NCBI GenBank assembly: GCA_017590115.1
Contig: JAGGNK010008781.1
Location: forward strand, 959,875 to 1,023,874
Length of the DNA: 64,000 nucleotides
Direction: 5' to 3'
Source of the DNA: Montifringilla adamsi
Lineage: Eukaryota; Chordata; Aves; Passeriformes; Passeridae
Part shown: piece after piece, positions 23,374-34,714 of the stretch
Layout: each line of letters begins with the position of its first letter
Numbering within the stretch: position 1 is the stretch's first letter
Made by a program: the position numbers and the translations under genes
Notes under the pieces: model-generated
Databases searched by the model: none
Seen by the model: only the letters and a program-made list of their open reading frames with translations
Told to the model about the DNA's origin: nothing

Positions 23374-24128
23374 CCCCCCCCCCCCCCCCCCCCCCCCCCN
23401 NNNNNNNNNNNNNNNNNNNNNNNNNNNNNNNNNNNNNNNNNNNNNNNNNNNNNNNNNNNNNNNNNNNNNNNNNNNNNNNNNNNNNNNNNNNNNNNNNNNN
23501 NNNNNNNNNNNNNNNNNNNNNNNNNNNNNNNNNNNNNNNNNNNNNNNNNNNNNNNNNNNNNNNNNNNNNNNNNNNNNNNNNNNNNNNNNNNNNNNNNNNN
23601 NNNNNNNNNNNNNNNNNNNNNNNNNNNNNNNNNNNNNNNNNNNNNNNNNNNNNNNNNNNNNNNNNNNNNNNNNNNNNNNNNNNNNNNNNNNNNNNNNNNN
23701 NNNNNNNNNNNNNNNNNNNNNNNNNNNNNNNNNNNNNNNNNNNNNNNNNNNNNNNNNNNNNNNNNNNNNNNNNNNNNNNNNNNNNNNNNNNNNNNNNNNN
23801 NNNNNNNNNNNNNNNNNNNNNNNNNNNNNNNNNNNNNNNNNNNNNNNNNNNNNNNNNNNNNNNNNNNNNNNNNNNNNNNNNNNNNNNNNNNNNNNNNNNN
23901 NNNNNNNNNNNNNNNNNNNNNNNNNNNNNNNNNNNNNNNNNNNNNNNNNNNNNNNNNNNNNNNNNNNNNNNNNNNNNNNNNNNNNNNNNNNNNNNNNNNN
24001 NNNNNNNNNNNNNNNNNNNNNNNNNNNNNNNNNNNNNNNNNNNNNNNNNNNNNNNNNNNNNNNNNNNNNNNNNNNNNNNNNNNNNNNNNNNNNNNNNNNN
24101 NNNNNNNNNNNNNNNNNNNCCCCCCCCC
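23374..24128. other. Assembly gap (23400-24119) flanked by poly-C
   Basis: 26 consecutive C bases (23374-23399), then 720 N, then nine C (24120-24128). The gap length may be a placeholder. The homopolymer edges suggest a G/C-rich tract that sequencing or assembly could not cross. Confidence 0.98.
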
Positions 24129-24349
24129 AAGATCTAGAGACCCACATTCAGGAGTGTTTTTATCAGCCAAGATCCATCTGTGCTGTAAAACCAGCTCGTT
24201 GAGATAATCTGTCACGGGGAGGACACCCAGCCCTGCCAGGCTGTTTCCAGCCCTGGGCTGCAGGGAGGGACAGTCCCAGGGCAGGGCCAGGGGCACAGGG
24301 ACATCCCTGGCACTGCCCTGAGCCCGGGGACAGGGCTGGCTCTGCCCAG

Positions 24350-24715
24350 GGCCAGCAGCACAGCCAGGAGGGGCTGGGGGTGCCAGGGGTGTCTGAGTGT
24401 GCCAGGGACACCCCTGGGCACAGCCAGGAGGGGCTGGGGGTGCCAGGGGTGTCTCTGTCACATCCAAGAGGGTCTGAATGTGCCAGGGGTGTCTGAGTGT
24501 GCCAGGGACACCCCTGGGCACATCCAGGAGGGTCTGAGTGTGCCAGGGACACCCCTGGGCAAATCCAGCAGGGTCTGGGGGGTGTCAGAGACACCTCTGT
24601 CACACCCAGTAGTGTCTGAGGTGCCAGGGGTGTCTCTGTCACACCCAGCAGGGTCTGGGGGTTCCAGGGGTGTCTCTATCACACCCAGCAGGGTCTGGGG
24701 GTGCCACCCCTGTCA
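24350..24715. repeat. G-rich irregular minisatellite with hairpin units
   Basis: Repeated ggtctgagtgtgccaggg, gacacccctgggcac and cacacccagcagggtctggg blocks, with periods of about 40-60 bp. Two units contain ccaggggtgtc and its exact complement gacacccctgg 13 bases apart (24383-24417 and 24483-24517). Confidence 0.88.
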
Positions 24716-25593
24716 CCCCCAGCTGCCCAAAGCTCCCGAGGCCCAGCTGAGCCCAGCCCTGCCCGCTGCCCCCCCCAGCCTGTCCCTGCTGCCCCCCAGG
24801 CTCTGCTGGGGCTGCCCAGGGTGAGGCACCCCCGACCCTCTCCGGCTTCTTCCCAGCCCTGGCACAGCCCCAAAGGGGGCAGGGGCTTCTGCCAGCCCTG
24901 TCCCCATCCCCTAACACAGGTAAAAGCTGCTTCCAGCCCTGGGGACAGCCCTGGGCCCCAGCCAGTGCTCCCAGCCCGGGCTGGGAATGCCAAAGCTCCA
25001 CTTGCAGTTTCACAGCTAAACTTTCCTTTCCTGTTGAAGCCCAGGGTTTCTGATTCATCCCACATCAAGCTCATTATTTCAATGCTCTGCGCTGCCCTGC
25101 TCCACTCTCATCTGCTCTGAGTTCAAGGTGCACAGCTTCATCTGCTGAAAGAAGTCTTTATTTTCCAGTCTGGACTTCGATTATGCAGAAAATAACACAG
25201 CTCAGTGGAGGAGGTTTGCTGGAATAATTTGTATCTTTTTATACAAACTGATGATAAAAATTTACCTCCTTGATGTATTTTTCTCCCTTAAACTGTAGTT
25301 ATATTTCCTTGAATAGACAAATGCAAGATAAATTCAATTACAGCATAATTTCTCCTGGGGTGAATAACCTTGAAATCAGCTCTGATCTCGAAGCACACTG
25401 AGATAACACACTGTCCACTGCATTGTTGGAACTGGGGCTACGGCAGTGCCTGACTTGTCACTGTGAATATCAAACGATTTCTGCTCCTCTTTGCGTCCTT
25501 GAATGCCAAACAAGTGGGGACCTCTGGGAGCAAGGAGCCCAGCTGCAGGGTTTGTGGAGGGAGGAGGTGTTTGCTGGAGCTCCTCAGCCTGCA

Positions 25594-25995
25594 GAGCTCC
25601 ATCCCAGAGCTGAGCTCCTGCTCCATCCCAGAGCTCACCTGAGCTCCTCCTCCATCCCAGAGCTGAGCTCCTGCTCCATCCCAGAGCCCACCTGAGCTCC
25701 TGCTCCATCCCAGAGCCCACCTGAGCTCCTGCTCCATCCCAGAGCCCACCTGAGCTCCTGCTCCATCCCAGAGCCCACCTGAGCTCCTGCTCCATCCCAG
25801 AGCCCACCTGAGCTCCTGCTCCATCCCAGAGCCCACCTGAGCTCCTGCTCCATCCCAGAGCCCACCTGAGCTCCTGCTCCATCCCAGAGCCCACCTGAGC
25901 TCCTGCTCCATCCCAGAGCCCACCTGAGCTCCTGCTCCATCCCAGAGCCCACCTGAGCTCCTGCTCCATCCCAGAGCCCACCTGAGCTCCTGCTC
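25594..25995. repeat. 29-bp minisatellite
   Basis: Eleven near-identical 29-bp units (agagcccacctgagctcctg + ctccatccc) starting at 25683 and repeating exactly every 29 bp to 25973, preceded by about three diverged units. Since 29 is not a multiple of three, each - strand frame cycles through all three translations, giving a 29-residue peptide repeat that is not a gene. Confidence 0.96.
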
Positions 25996-26187
25996 CTCAT
26001 GATCCATCACCCCCAAGGCACTGTGGAATTCTGCCCACAGGGAGACCCTTTGGAGCTGCCCAGGAGGTGCCAGGGACAGGACCAAACTCAGAGCAGAGCT
26101 GGGGAGTGACAGAGCAAAGGATCCTGAGGGGTTTCCACCCACACAGCCCTCAGGGCCTGAACCTTCCACCAGTGTCTGTATCCAGAA

Positions 26188-26313
26188 CAAATCCCAGAAG
26201 TTTTGAATGGAAATGTAAATTTATCCAGAGCAGGGTCAGGAGGAAGGAGCCAAATCCCAGAAGTTTTGAACGGAAATGTAAATCCATCCAGAGCAGGGTC
26301 AGGAGGAAGGAGA
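26188..26313. repeat. 63-bp tandem duplication
   Basis: Two copies starting at 26188 and 26251 (caaatcccagaagttttgaa). They differ at only a few bases (tggaaatg/cggaaatg, atttatcc/atccatcc). Confidence 0.92.
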
Positions 26314-26901
26314 GCTGCCCTGGCAGCGGGGCAGGGCTCAGGTGATGGACAGAGGTGCAGCCAGGGGAGGCAGCAGCAGAAACGGCAATCCCTGCTCACA
26401 GCCAGCCCTCCTGGCAAAGTCACGCTATGTCTTTCACTGACTTTTTTTTTAAAGTTATAATTTGCTCCTTTTCTCCCCCTTACCTCTCTCTGCTATACAG
26501 CATCTCACTCTGCTTTTTCCAGGTTTGTTTTCTGTGTTTCCTATCAAGGTTTGATGCTGCCAGAGATGTGAAGTCAGTGAAGTTTTCTTGCTGCAAAGAG
26601 CTGCAGCTCCACCTTAAGCTCGACACATCTCCCTCATAAGGACACTCCATCTGTGTTTTTAAAGCCATTACTAGCTCAGGGCAAAGCCCTCTGTCCTGCC
26701 CACACACCCAGAGATTCCAGGGGTGCCAGGCCAGCAGAGCCACTGCTTTGTGTGACCAGTGACACTCAGGGGGTCCCCGGTGGGTGCAGGTCCCTCTCTC
26801 CAGGAGGCACGGGCTGATCCCGGGTTTGTGCCACAGCGCCTGGCTCTCAGCAGAGCTGCCAGTCCAAGATTTCAGCAGCGACTTCTGGCAGAAAAACCCC
26901 C

Positions 26902-26956
26902 AAACCCAACAAAACCGACAGACAGACATTCCCTGCGTCACAGAGCCCTGCCGGGC

Positions 26957-26987
<31 letters not shown>

Positions 26988-28632
26988 TTCCCGTGTGTCA
27001 CAGAGCCCTGCCGGGCACAGACAGACAGACAGACATTCCCGTGTGTCACAGAGCCCTGCCGGGCACAGACAGACAGACAGACATTCCCGTGTGTCACAGA
27101 GCCCTGCCGGGCACAGACAGACAGACAGACATTCCCGTGTGTCACAGAGCCCTGCCGGGCACAGACAGACAGACAGACATTCCCGTGTGTCACAGAGCCC
27201 TGCCGGGCACAGACAGACAGACAGACATTCCCGTGTGTCACAGAGCCCTGCCGGGCACAGACAGACAGACAGACATTCCCGTGTGTCACAGAGCCCTGCC
27301 GGGCACAGACAGACAGACAGACATTCCCGTGTGTCACAGAGCCCTGCCGGGCACAGACAGACAGACAGACATTCCCGTGTGTCACAGAGCCCTGCCGGGC
27401 ACAGACAGACAGACAGACATTCCCGTGTGTCACAGAGCCCTGCCGGGCACAGACAGACAGACAGACATTCCCGTGTGTCACAGAGCCCTGCCGGGCACAG
27501 ACAGACAGACAGACATTCCCGTGTGTCACAGAGCCCTGCCGGGCACAGACAGACAGACAGACATTCCCGTGTGTCACAGAGCCCTGCCGGGCACAGACAG
27601 ACAGACAGACATTCCCGTGTGTCACAGAGCCCTGCCGGGCACAGACAGACAGACAGACATTCCCGTGTGTCACAGAGCCCTGCCGGGCACAGACAGACAG
27701 ACAGACATTCCCGTGTGTCACAGAGCCCTGCCGGGCACAGACAGACAGACAGACATTCCCGTGTGTCACAGAGCCCTGCCGGGCACAGACAGACAGACAG
27801 ACATTCCCGTGTGTCACAGAGCCCTGCCGGGCACAGACAGACAGACAGACATTCCCGTGTGTCACAGAGCCCTGCCGGGCACAGACAGACAGACAGACAT
27901 TCCCGTGTGTCACAGAGCCCTGCCGGGCACAGACAGACAGACAGACATTCCCGTGTGTCACAGAGCCCTGCCGGGCACAGACAGACAGACAGACATTCCC
28001 GTGTGTCACAGAGCCCTGCCGGGCACAGACAGACAGACAGACATTCCCGTGTGTCACAGAGCCCTGCCGGGCACAGACAGACAGACAGACATTCCCGTGT
28101 GTCACAGAGCCCTGCCGGGCACAGACAGACAGACAGACATTCCCGTGTGTCACAGAGCCCTGCCGGGCACAGACAGACAGACAGACATTCCCGTGTGTCA
28201 CAGAGCCCTGCCGGGCACAGACAGACAGACAGACATTCCCGTGTGTCACAGAGCCCTGCCGGGCACAGACAGACAGACAGACATTCCCGTGTGTCACAGA
28301 GCCCTGCCGGGCACAGACAGACAGACAGACATTCCCGTGTGTCACAGAGCCCTGCCGGGCACAGACAGACAGACAGACATTCCCGTGTGTCACAGAGCCC
28401 TGCCGGGCACAGACAGACAGACAGACATTCCCGTGTGTCACAGAGCCCTGCCGGGCACAGACAGACAGACAGACATTCCCGTGTGTCACAGAGCCCTGCC
28501 GGTAAACCCAACAAAACCGACAGACAGACATTCCCTGCGTCACAGAGCCCTGCCGGGCACAGACAGACAGACAGACATTCCCGTGTGTCACAGAGCCCTG
28601 CCGGGCACAGACAGACAGACAGACAGACATTC
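26902..28632. repeat. 48-bp minisatellite, 35 copies of the core
   Basis: The core cagagccctgccgg occurs at 26941, then at 27001 and every 48 bp to 28489 (32 copies), then at 28543 and 28591. Between cores runs a (CAGA)n tract and cattcccgtgtgt. Units in the central block look identical. 48 bp is 16 codons without a stop, so very long open frames (up to 745 codons) exist on both strands; these are artefacts. The sequence entering the array at 26902 (aaacccaacaaaaccgacag) reappears near its far end at 28504. Confidence 0.98.
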
Positions 28633-28702
28633 CATGTCGTGCTGCGGGTGTCAGGACATGTCGCATGCCAGGCTGAGAGTGCCACCTCCTGGCTCCCATC
28701 CC

Positions 28703-28826
28703 CTCCGTGCCCGGCACTGGGATGCCGTGCGGGTTAACCCCTCCGTGCCCGGCACGGGGATGCCGTCCGGGTTAACCCCTCCGTGCCCGGCACTGGGATG
28801 CCGTGCGGGTTAACCCCTCCGTGCCC
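28703..28826. repeat. 38-bp tandem repeat, three copies
   Basis: ctccgtgcccggcactggga with gccgtgcgggttaacc starts at 28703, 28741 and 28779, followed by a 10-bp stub at 28817. It is CpG-rich and lies directly beside the 48-bp array. Confidence 0.94.
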
Positions 28827-29254
28827 GCTCCTCTCTCCAGCTCACAGCAGCTCCCGTTATCAGCCGGGGTTAATTCCCCTCGGGATTCCAGACAGAATCT
28901 GAATTTAATTTATTCTAAAGGGCAAGACAACCTTCTCAAATACCTCCAAAGCACAAGGTATGGCATTACACCTATTAGCTTCCTAGTTTAGGCAAGAAAT
29001 GAACGTTGTTAGGAAGATGCTTGATGAGAGGAGAGACAAATGGGCTAATTAGGTGAACACTTCTCCCTACAGTGACTCCTCAGCACACGGAGGTTTTATG
29101 TCCATTACCTCAGCTAGGAGTGACATCAAGCTTGTGGCTGGCCTCCCCTCGGTGTGCCCTCGGGAGGAACACTTGCTCCCAGCTGTCTGAGCAGGGCTGG
29201 GCACTCCAAAGGTCACTGCTCAGTGCCTGTGCTGGGCACTGCAGCATCTGCCAG

Positions 29255-29692
29255 GCGGGATCTGCCTCCCGCAGGATCTGATCTGCCAGGCAGGATCTGC
29301 CTCCACAGGATCTGCCTCCCGCAGGAATGCCAGGCAGGATCTGCCAGGCAGGACCGGATCTGCCTCCCGCAGGATCCGGCAGGCAGGATCTGCCTCCCGC
29401 AGGATCGGATCTGCCAGGCAGGATCTGCCTCCCGCAGGATCGGGTCTGCTTCCTGCAGGAATGCCAGGCAGGATCTGCCTCCCGCAGGATCTGATCTGCC
29501 AGGCGGGATCTGATCTGCCAGGCGGGATCTGCCTCCCGCAGGATCTGATCTGCCAGGCAGGATCTGATCTGCCTCCCGCAGGATCTGCAAGGCAGGATCT
29601 GATCTGCCAGGCAGGATCTGCCTCCACAGGATCTGCCTCCTGCAGGATCTGCCTCCCGCAGGATCGGATCTGCTTCCCGCAGGAATGCCAGG
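29255..29692. repeat. Irregular minisatellite (ggatctgcctcccgca)
   Basis: Roughly 440 bp built from shuffled short modules: ggatctgcctcccgca, ggatctgatctgccaggc and ggaatgccaggca. Spacing is variable with no single period, suggesting a complex, repeatedly rearranged array. Confidence 0.92.
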
Positions 29693-31611
29693 CTGGCAGC
29701 AGCCACCTCGTCCCTCCCGAGCTCCCCAGAGCCAGCCCGGGCTGGGCTCTGCCCCTCGCACAGCATTCAGCTCTGGAACTGAGTGCCCCGGCAGGGAACA
29801 CAGCCTGGGAACCCCCTCTCACCCAGCCAGAGCTCTCAGGAAACTGGGTTTGTAAATATTTATGTAGACATGGAAACCTGCAGCTCCCTCCGTGCGTGCA
29901 GGGCAGGATGCTGCAGGTGAGAGCACAACAAGTCCCACAGCAACTGCTGCAGGTGCTGATGATTCCCTGTAAAACACACCTGAAAATCAAACTCCTGCCT
30001 CTGTCTGCAGGAGCTGCTTTCCTGGGCTTGATTTAACCTCCCCAAAGTCGTGCCCCAAGGCCTTGGGGAGCAGCTCAGAGCAATCCCTCTGAGCATCACC
30101 CAGCAGTGAATGGCTAATGTGGATCTGCTGATTTATGGGCTCAGTTTAACAGCAGCCCTTGATGGAGGCATTATTCCCCTCTGGTAGCTCAGTGCAGCCG
30201 CACTGGGTTACTTCAGTAACGTGCCTGTTCTGTTTTATATTTATTGGCTGATAGTTTTTAATAAAACCTGGAAAAACATAGGACTGGTTATTCTATCAAA
30301 GCATAACCCAGCTCATCAGTCCAAAACTAAAACCAGGATATTAAAATTATTAAAGTAAAATAGGACAAAAGTTGGGAAGACCTAGAGGCCTCGTCCCCCA
30401 GCATGATCTTGCATTTTATTTTTATTTTATGGGACACAGTGCCCCCCAAAGCTGAGGAGACATTCCTAGAGCACCTGTGCACAGTGTGAGCAGCTCCTGC
30501 CCTGCTGATGGACGTGGAATGACGAACCCAGAGGCACAAAGGAAAAAGGAAACGGCAGATCCCAAACCACAGGGGTGGAGGGGAACGATGGGAAATGGTG
30601 CCTTGATTTGCTTCTGTTGGACAATATGAATCTTTCCAGATGCATGGGAAGGCCCTGCAGCAACATCACATTAAATCAATGGCGTGCCCTCCTCGTGGTG
30701 GGCTCAGCTCAGCTCTGCTGGAAGTGGTGTCATCAGGAGGAGCCCCTGGATAATTCTGCTCCCAGAGCAGCTGGATGCCACTGATGTGCCAGTCCTTGGG
30801 GTTTTGGGTGCCTGTCTGTCTCATAGGGGGCTTCCACTGCCAGTGCAGCTGTCCAGCTGCAGTTCAAGCTGCACGACTCAGTTTGGGAACCAAACCCTTC
30901 CCCAGCATCAGAAAACGCTGAATTAACAGCACTGCCCAGCTCAGAGCCCCTGGCACCTCAGGGGGGGTTTGGGGGGTTGCAGATCTCCCCACCAAACCAG
31001 GAAAATTATCACTCCAAACCAGGAGAGACCACAGCAGCCATGGAAATGATACAAAGATCACAGAAACTAGGAAAACATCCCTACCCTTCACAGCTGCTCT
31101 CATTCCTCACATCTGCAGTAAAACCTGTGCACAGCTCTTTCCACCTCCTCTCTCCCCACAAATGCAAAGCATGAGCTGGCACCAGTGGCTTTTCAGTGGC
31201 ACAGATCAATCTGCAACCTCAGGGCAGCTTCAAGCATCCAGCAGTGACAGAAACACTCGGTGAGTGAGCAGGGTCTGAGCCAGCAGCTCTGGCATCCCCA
31301 GCCAAGGCCCCTCCACTGGGAGGAGGTGGCAGAACTGCCCAAAACCTCCTGCAAGGCTCCCCTGCCAGCCAGACAGGAGAGCCCAGGTGATCACAGCGCT
31401 GCAGGCTGCTCAGGAGGGGCTCCAGCCCGAGCTGTGACCTCCAGGAATTGAGCTGCTACTCACAGGGTTTGAATTCAGGGCAGCAAACCTGGGTTGGGGA
31501 GCTGCTCCAGAGTCTGCTGCACCCATCCCCTCCATGGCCACAGAGCAAAGCAGCCGCCAAAAACCCTCAGAGCAGGGGAAAACCAGGGCAAAGGCGTCAC
31601 CAACTGCCCCT

Positions 31612-32481
31612 GAACACACCTCCAGAAATGTGCAGGATTGCCTGGAGTGCCCAGAGCAGCCCCTGCAGCAGCCAGGGGACGGGCAGAGGATTGGTTCAGG
31701 GTGTGCAATTAGCACAGGGTGTGTGCAATTAGCACAGGGTGTGTGCAATTAGCACAGGGTGCCTGCAATCAGCACAGGCTGCCTTTGCAGCCTGACACGG
31801 CTCAGCTGAACGCCAGACACTCCCCAAGATGCTCGAGGCTGCCCTTGACACTGCTGCTTCACACAAAGAGCTTTAATTCTCAACATAAGCATAAAAAGAA
31901 CGGGTCCGAGTTCGTCCAAAAGAAGCAATCAAGAGGGACAGTTATTTGGCAATTTCCATCATTATCTCTGTCTGCTGCTGCATCTCTGCTCACAGCTCAT
32001 TCTGAGCACTGCAATCTGGCCTAGGAGCATTTCAAAGCACAGCAATCCTCTCGCTGCCATGGTCTGGGAGCCTGGCAAGGGAGGGAGGAGCTGTGGAGCA
32101 CTGGGGGTCACTGTCCTGTTCCCACCCCAGCACACGGGGTGCAGCACCAGGAGCTCACTGCCTCCCTGCTCTCCAAAAGCCAGAGCCTTCTTCAGGTCAC
32201 CGCTCATGTTTCATCATGTCAAAGTATTTCTAGAGCTGAGGGCAAGTGAGAGTGCTGGGGAGGGAATATGGACTGCCCAGCAGCTCAGCCATGCCAGCAG
32301 GATTTGGGAGCCAGCAGGATTTTTGCTCCCTGGGGATGCTGCACTGGCAAGGGCTCCCACAGGTGTGCACCAGGCTGGCTGCACCTCATTCCCTTGCCAA
32401 AGCTAGGGCAGGATAAACACAGTTTCTCCTGCTGATTCCCAGACTTAAACCATGAAACTCCCCCTTCCCTCCAAACAGAAC
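31612..32481. repeat. 870-bp tandem duplication, copy 1
   Basis: Starts gaacacacctccagaaatgt and ends ccaaacagaac. The adjacent copy repeats it with an 870-bp period at very high identity. Copy 1 contains three gtgtgcaattagcacagggt units (31701-31760) plus one variant. No coding capacity is recognised. Confidence 0.97.
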
Positions 32482-33352
32482 GAACACACCTCCAGAAATG
32501 TGCAGGATTGCCTGGAGTGCCCAGAGCAGCCCCTGCAGCAGCCAGGGGACGGGCAGAGGATTGGTTCAGGGTGTGCAATTAGCACAGGGTGTGTGCAATT
32601 AGCACAGGGTGCCTGCAATCAGCACAGGGTGCCTTTGCAGCCTGACACGGCTCAGCTGAACGCCAGACACTCCCCAAGATGCTCGAGGCTGCCCTTGACA
32701 CTGCTGCTTCACACAAAGAGCTTTAATTCTCAACATAAGCATAAAAAGAACGGGTCCGAGTTCGTCCAAAAGAAGTAATCAAGCGGGACAGTTATTTGGC
32801 AATTTCCATCATTATTTCTGTCTGCTGCTGCATCTCTGCTCACAGAGTGCTCAGAATGAGCACTGCAATCTGGCCAAGGAGCATTTCAAAGCACAGCAAT
32901 CCTCTTGCTGCCATGGTCTGGGAGCCTGGCAAGGGAGGGAGGAGCTGTGGAGCACTGGGGATCACTGTCCTGTTCCCACCCCAGCACACGGGGTGCAGCA
33001 CCAGGAGCTCACTGCCTCCCTGCTCTCCAAAAGCCAGAGCCTTCTTCAGGTCACCGCTCATGTTTCATCATGTCAAAGTATTTCTAGAGCTGAGGGCAAG
33101 TGAGAGTGCTGGGGAGAGAATATGGACTGCCCAGCAGCTCAGCCATGCCAGCAGGACCTGGGAGCCAGCAGGATTTGGGAGCCAGCAGGATTTTTGCTCC
33201 CTGGGGATGCTGCACTGGCAAGGGCTCCCACAGGTGTGCACCAGGCTGGCTGCACCTCATTCCCTTGCCAAAGCTAGGGCAGGATAAACACAGTTTCTCC
33301 TGCTGATTCCCAGACTTAAACCATGAAACTCCCCCTTCCCTCCAAACAGAAC
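32482..33352. repeat. 870-bp tandem duplication, copy 2
   Basis: It matches copy 1 base for base over most of its length. Differences: one fewer 20-bp unit (32571-32610 plus variant), an extra gggagccagcagga repeat near 33160, a small inverted segment at 32846-32862, and scattered substitutions. Confidence 0.97.
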
Positions 33353-34405
33353 TCAGTAATAAAAAAAGAGTAAGAGCAAAACTCACTTTTTTCCCCCGAA
33401 GTCCCTGCTGTCCCAGTGGCCTCAGCAGCAGAGAAGCTCCACTGGCCTTCACCTGCTCTCTCCTCTCCCACAGCTGCCTCTCATCACACCCATCACAGCT
33501 TCCCCCAGTCCTGGCCTTCATCTGGCTCCCCTGGGCTCCTGTTCCAGGTGATTGCACTCCCTGCCCTCCAGCAGGCAGCCCCAGCTCTGCTCCAGGCACA
33601 GGGGAACGTGTCCACCCTGCACTGTCTCCTTCCAGGACGCTCACCCCGCTCACATTTCCATCCTTTACAACTGAGCTTCTCAGATGAATGCTCTCCTCTA
33701 AGTGCAAATTATTATTAATGAGTTTCTCCCCCGGCTCCTTGGCAGCAGATGCACCTTGCAGCGTGTTTATCTGTGCAGCCCTGGCACGGGCAGATTGCCT
33801 CTCCTGCCAAGGCAGCTGTGCAAGCTCCAGCAGCTCCCTGCCCACCCCAGTGCCTCTGCAACCACGAGCTTCAGAGATGGAAATCCTGCCACTTGACCCG
33901 GTGTGAGTGTCTCCAATAAATGACATTTCACAGCCCAGTGCTCTCCTCCCTGCTGAGATGATGGTTTGTGGTGGCTCGCTCGGAACAGGGCTGTCACGGA
34001 GTTTTTTGGTCGGCTCAAGACGAAGTGAGAAGTTTCAGTATTGGCCTCTGAAGCCCCATGTTCTGGAGCTTCAGACAAATTAAATGTGAAGGCAGGGCTC
34101 AGGTTTTTTTTCCCTTTTTTTTTACTTCCCTCTGTTGTCTTTTCAAATCCAGCCTGTCCTCCTCTGCACAGACCCACGGCGTGGTCACCTTGCTCCTGTC
34201 CAGCCAGCAGCACTGGGTTCCTGGGGGTGCCACCCTCGTGTGTGCACAGGGACACCCTCCTCAAAAACGTCCCTGGAACTGGTACCTTCTGTGCCACCAC
34301 ACCACTATTTCTGCTCCAGTGCTCTGTTTCTCCCTCCTCTGCTGCAGCTCCATGCTGTAAATGCCTTTTCCACCAGAAACCTTCATTTTCCCAGGAAGAG
34401 CCATG

Positions 34406-34427
34406 TAATTAATTAATTAATTAATTA
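34406..34427. repeat. (TTAA)n microsatellite
   Basis: taattaattaattaattaat continuing to 34427, about 5.5 tetranucleotide units. Confidence 0.95.
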
Positions 34428-34714
34428 CAGGAGTTGCCCACGCCAGGAGCAGAGCCCTGGAGCTGCTGGTGCAGGCAGGGGATGAAGAAGATGGATTGTG
34501 GCACTGGCCTGACCTGTGCCTGGCTGAGCTGCTGCTGCCATCCATCATCACCAGCACACAGCCACCAAGGAAGGCTCAGAGCAGGGAAAAGCTCCCACAC
34601 ATCTCTGCTCTCCCTCCAGAAAGGGGCTGGAGCCGTGTTCCAGGGCAGTGGATGCAGCACTCCACAGAAATGACAGAGGAGCACCCCCCTGAGGAAAGAG
34701 AGGTTAATTTGTCA

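Larger units (their letters stand above)
17556..34714. other. Intergenic region between convergent genes, rich in minisatellites
   Basis: About 17 kb with no exon chain, recognisable protein or RNA gene. Long open frames here coincide with repeats or GC-rich sequence. Repeat loci listed separately lie at 19.7, 22.4, 24.4, 25.6, 26.2, 26.9-28.6, 28.7, 29.3 and 31.6-33.4 kb. There is also an assembly gap at 23400-24119. Stretches between these (17.6-19.7, 19.9-22.3, 22.8-23.3, 29.7-31.6 and 33.4-34.7 kb) are GC-rich unique sequence where I see nothing further, apart from a (TTAA)n tract near 34406-34427. Confidence 0.75.

Noticed and set aside
23316..24521. Open frames of 257-401 codons over the gap
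   Set aside because: They consist mainly of unknown residues translated from N bases, with poly-Gly or poly-Pro from the C runs.
25376..26190. Open frames with WSRSSGGLWDGAGAQ-type repeats
   Set aside because: Produced by the 29-bp minisatellite; the same peptide repeat appears in several frames.
26902..28632. CRISPR-like regular array
   Set aside because: Regular spacing comes from identical tandem units with no unique spacers, and the DNA is vertebrate with introns.
26480..28813. Several open frames of 570-745 codons on both strands
   Set aside because: They span the 48-bp minisatellite (16 codons per unit, no stop), which is open in at least five frames at once. There are no splice sites, domains or non-repeat coding sequence, so this is a repeat artefact.
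29110..29990. Open frames of 180-256 codons with GGRSCLADQ-type repeats
   Set aside because: Derived from the irregular ggatctgcctcccgca array and open on both strands; not a gene.
31719..33287. Paired open frames conserved between the two 870-bp copies (for example a frame starting MSGDLKKALAF)
   Set aside because: The copies are recent duplicates, so similarity is no evidence of selection. No family is recognised and the frames have no supporting splice or start context.
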